Source of the DNA: JBCBKZ01 sp039026975
Lineage (GTDB): Bacteria > Bacteroidota > Bacteroidia > J057
Direction: 5' to 3'
Length of the DNA stretch: 19,117 nucleotides
Assembly: GCA_039026975.1 (NCBI GenBank)
Contig: JBCCLI010000087.1
Location: 1-19,117 of the forward strand
Part shown: positions 13,120 to 19,117 of the stretch, in pieces
How positions within the stretch are numbered: position 1 is the stretch's first letter
Layout: each line of letters starts with the position of its first letter
Notes under the pieces: generated by a model
The model's database searches: none
What the model was told of the DNA's origin: nothing
What the model saw: the letters and a program-made list of their open reading frames with translations, nothing else
Position numbers and translations under genes: made by a program

Positions 13120-14685
13120 CTACCAAAAGCTACTCTTTTTTCTTCTACCCGTACTTACCCCTAGTGCGCCTAACACCCCTCGGGTAAGCTCCCTGGCTAC
13201 CGTACGACCTATTTGGCGAGTCAGGGTGCTGTCAGCTATTTTTTCAAAGGTACTCTTCTCCTTCTTTTTCCTAGATCTTACTGAAACAGCTTTCTCCTTT
13301 TGCTTCCTCCTTTCTGCCTGTTTCTCTTCCTCTTCTGCCTCGGCAATCTTCTCTTTCAGCACCTCATAAGCACTTTCCCGATTTATGTCTTTATTATAGT
13401 CATCTATAATTTCTGACTGCCCTATGATGGCTCGAATCTCTGCCTTAGTGAGAATATCCATACGGGACTGAGGTGCTCTTAGCATGGTATGTACTAGAGG
13501 AGTAGGAATTCCTTTCTCATTTAGGGCCGTTACCAGGGCCTCTCCTATTCCCAGCTGGGTTAGCAATTCATCAATATCATAATAATCTGTTAAGGGAAAA
13601 TTCTCAGAGGCTAGCTTGATGGCTTTTCTATCTTTGGCTGTAAACGCCCTAAGCGCATGTTGAATTTTTAATCCTAACTGGCCCAGCACTTCATCTGGAA
13701 TATCCGCAGGGTTTTGGGTAACAAAGATAAGCCCCACCCCTTTAGAACGGATAAGCTTAACAATGCTTTCCAGCTGATCTAGTAACTCATCAGAGGCTTC
13801 ATCAAAAATCAGATGTGCTTCATCTATAAAAATGACCAGCTTAGGCTTCTCCAGATCTCCCTCCTCAGGGAAGGTGGTATAAATTTCTGCCAGCAGGCTC
13901 ATCATGAAGGTAGAAAACAGCTTAGGCTTATCCTGTATGTCTGTAAGCCTGAGAATGGATACCATTCCTTTTCCTTCTCCATCTGTTCTGATCAGATCCT
14001 CCACATCAAAGGAAGGCTCGCCAAAAAACCTATCTCCCCCCTGCTGCTCTAAGGTAATAAGCTTACGCATAATAGCGCCCACAGAAGCGGTAGACACACG
14101 TCCATATTCTTTCTCAAAATCTTCCTTCCCCTGATCAGTAATATACTGAAGGCTTTTTTTGACGTCTTCCAGATCTAACAAGGGAAGCTTATAATCATCA
14201 CAATACTTGAAAAGTACAGACATAACCCCTGACTGGGTATCATTCAGCCCTAGCATTTTAGAGAATAAAACTGGCCCAAACTCAGTGGCTGTAGCCCTTA
14301 ACTTCAGTCCTGGTTCATCTGAAAGGCTTAGTAACTCTACAGTGGCAGCCTTTTTCTCAAAAGGGATGCCTATTTTCTCATGCCTCTCATCTATTTTAGG
14401 ATGGCCTGGACTGGGCTGGGCTATCCCACTTAGGTCTCCCTTAATATCCATCAAGAGGGAAGGAACGCCCGCCTCAGCTAGATGCTCAGCTACTATTTGG
14501 AGGGTTTTAGTTTTACCGGAGCCAGTAGCTCCCGCAATAAGTCCATGTCTGTTTAGGGTTTCCAGGGGAAGAGAAACTAGGGTTCCAGTCTGAACCTCTC
14601 CCGCTAGCATAGCGCCTCCAAGGGTCAGGGATTTTCCCTCAAAGGAATATCCGGATTGAATGTCTTCAAGAAACTTATCTTTCAT
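13120..14685 (-). CDS. HerA-like / DUF853 family ATPase
   Basis: This 521-residue P-loop ATPase belongs to the HerA/FtsK superfamily branch annotated as DUF853 (helicase HerA-like C-terminal). The Walker A motif is G-A-T-G-S-G-K-T (52-59), the Walker B motif is L-V-I-F-I-D-E-A-H (283-291), and F-V-T-Q-N-P (about 322-327) is the sensor strand. The segment M-D-I-K-G-D-L-S-G near residue 80 and the H-A-L-R-A-F-T-A-K-D-R-K region are typical of this family. Residues about 445-480 are highly charged (E-E-E-E-K then K-K-K-E-K), probably a coiled coil, and the tail ends in R-R-K-K-S-S-F-W. HerA proteins pump or unwind DNA with NurA nuclease, but no NurA gene lies here and the role of this branch is unknown. 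It follows ispG by 249 bp on the same strand. Confidence 0.88.
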   Translation of the reverse strand: MKDKFLEDIQSGYSFEGKSLTLGGAMLAGEVQTGTLVSLPLETLNRHGLIAGATGSGKTKTLQIVAEHLAEAGVPSLLMDIKGDLSGIAQPSPGHPKIDERHEKIGIPFEKKAATVELLSLSDEPGLKLRATATEFGPVLFSKMLGLNDTQSGVMSVLFKYCDDYKLPLLDLEDVKKSLQYITDQGKEDFEKEYGRVSTASVGAIMRKLITLEQQGGDRFFGEPSFDVEDLIRTDGEGKGMVSILRLTDIQDKPKLFSTFMMSLLAEIYTTFPEEGDLEKPKLVIFIDEAHLIFDEASDELLDQLESIVKLIRSKGVGLIFVTQNPADIPDEVLGQLGLKIQHALRAFTAKDRKAIKLASENFPLTDYYDIDELLTQLGIGEALVTALNEKGIPTPLVHTMLRAPQSRMDILTKAEIRAIIGQSEIIDDYNKDINRESAYEVLKEKIAEAEEEEKQAERRKQKEKAVSVRSRKKKEKSTFEKIADSTLTRQIGRTVARELTRGVLGALGVSTGRRKKSSFW

Positions 14686-14934
14686 CTGTTGATCTTCAGG
14701 TTTCCCCGAAAATAAGAGATAAATACCCCAGTCTCAACTATTAGAGGACTGCTGCAAGCTAAGCTTGTAAAAAAGTTCTGGTGGAACTGCACAGTTTAGC
14801 GGCGCGGGTACGTACAAAAATTCTCCTGATGCTAGGTTAAATACAGGGCTAAAAGAATTGTAAGATGTTTGTAAACCGTGGGGTATTTCTTACCATGAAA
14901 TCTTAGTGGACAGGTAATGGGATGGAGTTAAAAC
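14686..14934. other. Gap between ispG and the HerA-like gene
   Basis: No gene or clear terminator is seen. CAAGC (14755-14759) and GCTTG (14763-14767) form a short inverted repeat, and GTACGTAC (14808-14815) is an 8-bp palindrome. No good TAnnTTTG promoter was found, so it is open whether the HerA-like gene has its own promoter or reads through from ispG. Confidence 0.35.
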
Positions 14935-16935
14935 TTAAACCAGCTCTACGGACTCCGGTTCTATCCACTTTCCGTCTGCTCTGATAAGGTCTATGAGTTT
15001 ATCTACCGCTTCTACTGTTTGAACGGCTTTTTCTACTACTGTCTTCCCCCTGTAGAGAGCTATCTTCCCTGGCCCTACACCTACATACCCATAGTCAGCA
15101 TCAGCCATTTCTCCAGGGCCATTCACTATACAGCCCATAATGCCTATCTTAACCCCTTTCAGGTGTTCTGTCCTTTCCCTGATTTTAGCAGTGGTTTCTT
15201 GTAAATCAAAGAGGGTTCTTCCACAAGAAGGGCAGGAGATATATTCTGTTTTGGTGATTCTTAGTCTGGACATTTGTAAGGCGCCAAATGCCGTTCTAAG
15301 TCTTACCTCATCTGCTTTCTCTAGCCACACTCCATCTACTAAGCCGTCAACCAGGAGAGTACTCAGCTGTGAAGATAGGGAAAGTTGTGTACGCGCATCC
15401 TGACCCAAGCGTAAGTGCTCAGCCAAATGATCATCTTCGTAATAGCTCGTATCTTTTGTGTGAACTATCTGGATGATGATGGGATCTTTTCTCTCCCACG
15501 TTTCCAGTTTATAGATCATTTTCCGAAAACTATACACAGGTAAACCCTCTTCTGAACGCAGTACCCATACCACCATATCTGCAGAGGTAATGGCTTGTGC
15601 CTGGGGTAAGGTCTCAGGGGTAAGTCGAATAAAATTTAGGCTAGCACTTTTTTCTGGAGCCTTCAAAAAGTCTTCTGGAGAATCAAATAGAGGGAAATGT
15701 TGGGAGTTATCAGATAATAACCGCCATATGTTAGCATCATAAATCTTTTTTAACCCTCCTGGCAGCTCGAAGACAGGAACTTGATCACCTAGATACACAT
15801 AGTCAGTGGCCAAATCTGAGAAATTATACTTATCCAGGCTTTCTACATAGGTATAGCCCACAGGACTTAGGTCAGGAGGATCCAGCTGCTTCCCAGATAA
15901 ATCTGAAATTACTCTGGGTACATGTTCAGATCCTATGTTTACCCTAGTATGAGAAGGCCTTCTGCTAAACCCGAAGGGACTAAAAGGTAGCTTAATCTGC
16001 TCTTGCTGTGGAGTCTCCTTAGCTGCTTCTCTTAACTTATTGGCCTGCTTTACATGATAATCTACTAAAAACTGAGCAACCGGCATCTCGTATTCCGGCT
16101 CTTCTGTCAAGGAAACACGAACAGTGTCACCTATTCCATCAAGTAATAAGGTGGATATCCCAAGGGCAGATTTGATGCGACCATCTTCGCCTTCTCCTGC
16201 CTCTGTTACACCTAAGTGAAGAGGATACACATTCCCAGCTTCAAGCATACTCTTCATGAGAAGCCTGTAGGCTTGTACCATGACCTGGGGATTAGAGGCC
16301 TTCATAGAGATAACCAGGTTATGGTAGTGATATTCTTCACAAATCCTGATGAACTCCATAGCAGACTCTACCATCCCTAAGGCTGTATCTCCATATCTAC
16401 TCAAAATTCTATCAGAGAGAGATCCATGGTTAGTTCCTATGCGCATGACTGTCCCTTCCTCCTTACAAATTTGTACCAATGGAGAGAAGCGTTTGTGAAT
16501 TCTCTCTATCTCATCCTGATAGCTTTCATCTGTATACTCAATTTCTTTAAAGCGCTTTTTATCTGCATAGTTCCCCGGGTTTACCCTCACCTTTTCTACT
16601 ATTCTGGCAGCTATTTCGGCAGCATTAGGAGTGAAGTGTATATCCGCCACTATGGGGATCTTCACGCCCCTTCTCCTTAATTCATCTCGAATAGCCTGAA
16701 GGTTATTCGCATCTTTTCTACTGGGCGCAGTTATACGGGCATACTCACAGCCGGCATCCACCATTCTAATGACCTGCTCTACAGTAGCCATAGTATCCAT
16801 GGTATCTGTAGTGGTCATAGACTGTATCCTGATGGGATGATTACCACCCATGGGAACATCTCCTATATGTACCACACGAGAGGGGATTCTCTGGTAAGAA
16901 AAATGAGATAGAGTGTAAGGATATTCCGGATTCAT
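14935..16935 (-). CDS. ispG: 4-Hydroxy-3-methylbut-2-enyl diphosphate synthase, long three-domain form
   Basis: It reduces methylerythritol cyclodiphosphate to hydroxymethylbutenyl diphosphate in the MEP isoprenoid pathway, using a [4Fe-4S] cluster in the cytoplasm. The N-terminal TIM barrel begins near residue 15, with P-I-R-I-Q-S-M-T-T-T-D-T (34-45), I-V-A-D-I-H-F (95-101) and V-R-V-N-P-G-N (117 on). The C-terminal cluster domain has C568-P-S-C571-G-R-T-L-F-D and G-C602-I-V-N-G-P-G-E609: three cysteines plus the glutamate ligand. At 666 residues it is far longer than the roughly 370-residue E. coli enzyme. The excess is an inserted domain at about 300-545, as known in Bacteroidota, Chlamydiae and plants. 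A GGAG lies 13 nt before the ATG. The rest of the pathway is not in this window. Confidence 0.96.
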   Translation of the reverse strand: MNPEYPYTLSHFSYQRIPSRVVHIGDVPMGGNHPIRIQSMTTTDTMDTMATVEQVIRMVDAGCEYARITAPSRKDANNLQAIRDELRRRGVKIPIVADIHFTPNAAEIAARIVEKVRVNPGNYADKKRFKEIEYTDESYQDEIERIHKRFSPLVQICKEEGTVMRIGTNHGSLSDRILSRYGDTALGMVESAMEFIRICEEYHYHNLVISMKASNPQVMVQAYRLLMKSMLEAGNVYPLHLGVTEAGEGEDGRIKSALGISTLLLDGIGDTVRVSLTEEPEYEMPVAQFLVDYHVKQANKLREAAKETPQQEQIKLPFSPFGFSRRPSHTRVNIGSEHVPRVISDLSGKQLDPPDLSPVGYTYVESLDKYNFSDLATDYVYLGDQVPVFELPGGLKKIYDANIWRLLSDNSQHFPLFDSPEDFLKAPEKSASLNFIRLTPETLPQAQAITSADMVVWVLRSEEGLPVYSFRKMIYKLETWERKDPIIIQIVHTKDTSYYEDDHLAEHLRLGQDARTQLSLSSQLSTLLVDGLVDGVWLEKADEVRLRTAFGALQMSRLRITKTEYISCPSCGRTLFDLQETTAKIRERTEHLKGVKIGIMGCIVNGPGEMADADYGYVGVGPGKIALYRGKTVVEKAVQTVEAVDKLIDLIRADGKWIEPESVELV

Positions 16936-17293
16936 GCTTGTACTGTTCTCCTGTAGTCAAACTGAATTACATACGGGAAAGAAAGTGTAAAAAACCCATC
17001 CTTACAAGCAATAAGCCCTCCAAATAGTTTTTAAAATGTCCGAATGGAATATGTTCTGTCAGATTTTAAAGAGAAAACAGCTTAGCTCATAATTGTGAAT
17101 CCTCATGCCACCATTAGGTCTCAAATTATAGATTCATCTGGAAGAAAAAACAGCTTCCTAGTGAAAAAAGAGTAAGCTGAAGGTAAAAAATTAACTTTTG
17201 GTATGTAAAAAAGGAAGGTTTTTTGTTTAGAAAGGGAATACTTAAGTGCCTAATTTTCAAATATATTAGAAGCAATAATTACAGCTCAAACAA
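16936..17293. other. AT-rich non-coding stretch upstream of ispG
   Basis: No gene is supported. The stretch is A-rich on the plus strand, with purine-rich runs around 17160-17250 that resemble the neighbouring heptamer array but do not keep its register. AAAACAGCTT occurs twice (near 17075 and 17145). It must contain promoters for ispG (minus) and perhaps for the gene at 17500 (plus). The nearest match I found for the latter is TAATTTTC at 17251-17258, one base off TAnnTTTG and without a proper -33 partner. Confidence 0.35.
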
Positions 17294-17370
17294 AAAAAGT
17301 AAAATCGGAAAGGTAAAAAGTGAAAATTGAAGGTTCAAAAGTGAAAAATGAAAGTAGAAAAATTAAAAAT
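17294..17370 (+). repeat. Degenerate tandem heptamer array, consensus GAAAAGT
   Basis: Eleven consecutive 7-base units fit without a gap: AAAAAGT, AAAATCG, GAAAGGT, AAAAAGT, GAAAATT, GAAGGTT, CAAAAGT, GAAAAAT, GAAAGTA, GAAAAAT, TAAAAAT. Columns 2 and 3 are A in all eleven, column 4 is A in ten, and column 7 is T in nine. Translated on the minus strand it gives low-complexity F-T-F-Y-L-type peptide, which accounts for an apparent open frame there. The role is unknown; a curved or strand-asymmetric DNA element is possible. Confidence 0.65.
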
Positions 17371-17499
17371 CGATTGACTACTGTATAAACAGGTAACAAA
17401 TCTCCTTTCAGCCTCCAACTACTTCCTTCCCATCTACTCAGCATTCTCTTGTAAGTACCAGTTAGGCGTCCACACAAAGAAAAGAAAAAAACGCTAGCT

Positions 17500-18954
17500 A
17501 TGGATTTATACAAAATCATAAGTCAATTAACCGAGGAAGAGTTTAATGAGATACACGCCACCTTTACGGCTAACAAAGCCGAAAAGAGTGCCGCATTTCT
17601 ACGGATCATTAGAGAAAATCCAATCTCCCCCGACAAGGAATTCTTAAATCAGTTTGACATTACGCCATCCGCTTTTTACGTGCTTAAGTCAAGGCTTAAC
17701 CAGAAAATAGAAACCTTTCTATTAAACAGGGTGGGTGATCCCAACCTACACGTCATGAGGAGGGTGCTTAATGTCAATGATCTGGTGTTTAATAACCCAA
17801 GAGAAATATCTATAGCTGCACTAAGAAAACTGGAGAAAGAGCTACTCATTTTTGATTTTCCTTATGGGCTCATGATCGTATATAAGGAACTTCAAAACCT
17901 GCACGCCTTTGATGAGAATCATACTTACTTTAAGAGTAGATATAATCAACAGGTGGCCTATGCAGTAGCCATGGACAAAGCCGTGGATCTAGTAGTACAG
18001 TTTTTCCGTGCCTTTGACTTGTACTACCTGGCCAGAAAAGAAAAGGATCATGCAGAAATGATCCGTGTCATGGAGAAAATAGATAACCTGAATAACCTGT
18101 ATGAGTCTCACAGGCTGTACATTTTCAAGTGTATCATCCACATTTTCTCCAGACTATTTATAGAAATTCCTGATACCATTAGATGTGAAGTAGAGGATGT
18201 AGAGGTGATGTTTGAAAAGTCCCTCCAGATTCTAGAGGATTATAAGGATGACTCTTTCTATTTGAACATCAACATCCTGTTCAACTTCCTGCGTTACATC
18301 TATTATGATAATAACAAGATCAGAGACAAGTCTAAGATCTTCTTTGAAATTCTGGACTATAAGATTGAGGAACTATTGACGCGTTACCACTTTAATGCTA
18401 ATACTTCCCTGTTCTTATCCAGAAAGTTACGTCATCACGTTCGTACAAATACCATTGAACAGCTAGTGAAGGACATAGATGAGCATATCAGCAAGGTGGA
18501 GGTAGAGCCTTACAGACTAAGTTTCTACACTAACTACCATATGTTCCTGGCCCACTCATTCTTTGCAGCTAAAAACTATAAAAAGACCTCTCGTATTCTT
18601 TATAACTTGAGAAACGAGGTAAACCTTAGAAAGCATATCCACATAGACATGGAGGTGAAGTTCTTCCTGGCCCTCACTTATGTAGTGATGGAGGACTTTG
18701 ACCTAGCCAACCAGTTGATTCTTTCTCTTCAGCGTCAGCTGCGAAAGGCTACTCTCAGCAGATATGAGCACGCCAAGATCCTTCTGAAGATCTTAAGTGT
18801 AGCACTAGGCGGTAAGCCACGTACACGTCTGAGAAACCTCAGAACCAATATAGACAAGTGGAATGATGCCAACAGAGGTCGGCATGCCCTCCTTCCAGAA
18901 CTGGACATGGAATCCATTTTCCTGAAGGATGAGGTAAGTACGCTAACTATCTAA
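17500..18954 (+). CDS. Conserved helical-repeat protein of unknown function
   Basis: I do not recognise a named family. The 484 residues are almost wholly predicted helical, rich in Leu, Phe, Tyr, Lys and Glu, with no signal peptide or membrane segment, consistent with a TPR-like alpha-solenoid in the cytoplasm. TPR-like pairs are easiest to see at about 335-440 (F-Y-T-N-Y-H-M-F-L-A-H-S-F-F-A-A-K-N-Y-K, then M-E-V-K-F-F-L-A-L-T-Y-V-V-M-E-D-F-D-L-A). The N-terminal 80 residues (E-E-E-F-N-E-I-H, then S-A-F-Y-V-L-K-S-R-L-N) look like a small DNA- or protein-binding helical head, but this is a guess. The start ATG at 17500 follows a long A/G-rich leader; a strong terminator lies 28 bp after the stop. 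It appears to be transcribed alone. Confidence 0.85.
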   Translation: MDLYKIISQLTEEEFNEIHATFTANKAEKSAAFLRIIRENPISPDKEFLNQFDITPSAFYVLKSRLNQKIETFLLNRVGDPNLHVMRRVLNVNDLVFNNPREISIAALRKLEKELLIFDFPYGLMIVYKELQNLHAFDENHTYFKSRYNQQVAYAVAMDKAVDLVVQFFRAFDLYYLARKEKDHAEMIRVMEKIDNLNNLYESHRLYIFKCIIHIFSRLFIEIPDTIRCEVEDVEVMFEKSLQILEDYKDDSFYLNINILFNFLRYIYYDNNKIRDKSKIFFEILDYKIEELLTRYHFNANTSLFLSRKLRHHVRTNTIEQLVKDIDEHISKVEVEPYRLSFYTNYHMFLAHSFFAAKNYKKTSRILYNLRNEVNLRKHIHIDMEVKFFLALTYVVMEDFDLANQLILSLQRQLRKATLSRYEHAKILLKILSVALGGKPRTRLRNLRTNIDKWNDANRGRHALLPELDMESIFLKDEVSTLTI

Positions 18955-18981
18955 TCAGCACTTACCAGAATAGAATAGGTT

Positions 18982-19010
18982 AGGCCGCTCAGTTTGAGTG
19001 GCCTTTTTTT
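18982..19010 (+). terminator. Strong intrinsic terminator after the helical-repeat gene
   Basis: AGGCCGCTCA (18982-18991) pairs with TGAGTGGCCT (18995-19004) with one G-U pair across a three-base loop, followed by an unbroken run of T to 19010. Confidence 0.85.
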
Positions 19011-19033
19011 ATGGTCGTCCCCAAAACAGAAGC

Positions 19034-19064
19034 CTTGTATTCCACATAATTTCTATTAACTTTG
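19034..19064 (+). promoter_or_regulatory. Bacteroidota-type promoter for the last gene
   Basis: CTTG (19034-19037) stands exactly 19 bp before TAACTTTG (19057-19064). The second element is a perfect TAnnTTTG, and the first is one base off TTTG. Transcription would start near 19071, about a dozen bases before the ATG, so the leader would be very short. It follows directly after the strong terminator of the previous gene. Confidence 0.65.
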
Positions 19065-19082
19065 AAATACAAAGTACTTTTT

Positions 19083-19117
19083 ATGGAAGACAAGAAGTAT
19101 GTAGAAGACCTGCAGGA
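19083..19117 (+). CDS. Start of a further gene, cut by the window edge
   Basis: Only 11 codons are visible, reading M-E-D-K-K-Y-V-E-D-L-Q. The ATG lies a short distance after a well-formed promoter, which supports a real start. The opening resembles the N-terminus of a conserved Bacteroidota membrane protein that I recall beginning with a similar acidic/lysine stretch ahead of a helical membrane region, but 11 residues are too few to assign it. Confidence 0.55.
   Translation, partial: MEDKKYVEDLQ

Noticed and set aside
13813..14593. Several plus-strand open frames opposite the HerA-like gene
   Set aside because: They lie antisense within a gene with clear Walker A and B motifs and show no family features; they are shadows of that gene.
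17286..17519. Minus-strand open frame of 77 codons
   Set aside because: Its C-terminal part is the heptamer array read backwards as low-complexity F/T/Y/L peptide, and its N-terminus overlaps the start of the plus-strand gene at 17500. It has no recognisable content.
1..19117. Search for CRISPR arrays, tRNA/rRNA genes, insertion sequences and phage genes
   Set aside because: No spaced exact repeats, no cloverleaf-type sequence noticed, and no transposase, integrase or structural phage protein among the readable frames.

Overview
The window is from a Bacteroidota chromosome, probably a member of Cytophagales or a related marine/soil lineage. This rests on gene content rather than on any marker RNA. 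The evidence is a long-form IspG with the extra central domain found in this phylum, a secreted enzyme ending in a type IX secretion (T9SS) sorting domain, several promoter-like TAnnTTTG elements of the Bacteroidota type, weak or absent Shine-Dalgarno sequences, and a 484-residue helical protein of a kind I associate with this group. No rRNA, tRNA, CRISPR array, transposase, integrase or phage gene is visible. It reads as ordinary chromosome with a few accessory genes.

Layout. Positions 1-1201 (minus): a Nudix hydrolase and, overlapping its stop codon, the start of a secreted FGG-repeat protein that runs off the left edge. Positions 1228-3062 (plus): pyrE (GTG start, 26 bp from the divergent Nudix start), a stand-alone nuoC, and a YdeI/OmdA-family protein. 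Positions 3161-5770 (minus): a small secreted protein preceded by a GC-rich palindrome, then a tight three-gene unit transcribed Uma2 nuclease, VOC protein, EAD11-CHAT protein. Positions 5851-9624 (minus): a giant lipoprotein combining a metallophosphoesterase, a central region with kinase-like motifs and a BamA-like outer-membrane barrel. It closes with a terminator built partly from its last codons. Divergent from it, 9778-11982 (plus): a T9SS-secreted PAP2/vanadium-haloperoxidase enzyme. Positions 11983-12656 are non-coding and hold two hairpins, a strong terminator and a promoter for a small two-helix membrane protein (12657-13016). Positions 13120-16935 (minus): a HerA-like (DUF853) ATPase and ispG. 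Positions 16936-17499 are non-coding and contain a degenerate heptamer array. Positions 17500-18954 (plus): the conserved helical protein, a strong terminator, and then a well-formed promoter and the first 11 codons of a further gene.

How the genes relate. pyrE (pyrimidines), nuoC (respiration) and ispG (isoprenoids) are housekeeping genes without their usual pathway neighbours. The most distinctive items are two. One is the EAD11-CHAT protein, whose protease-like domain has phenylalanine at both catalytic positions, so it looks like a catalytically dead member of the EAD-linked conflict/signalling systems. The other is the phosphatase-kinase-like-barrel fusion, which lies back to back with a second secreted phosphatase-fold enzyme and suggests phosphoryl-transfer chemistry at the cell surface. 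Both are inferences from motifs read by eye; no database search or structure prediction was run.
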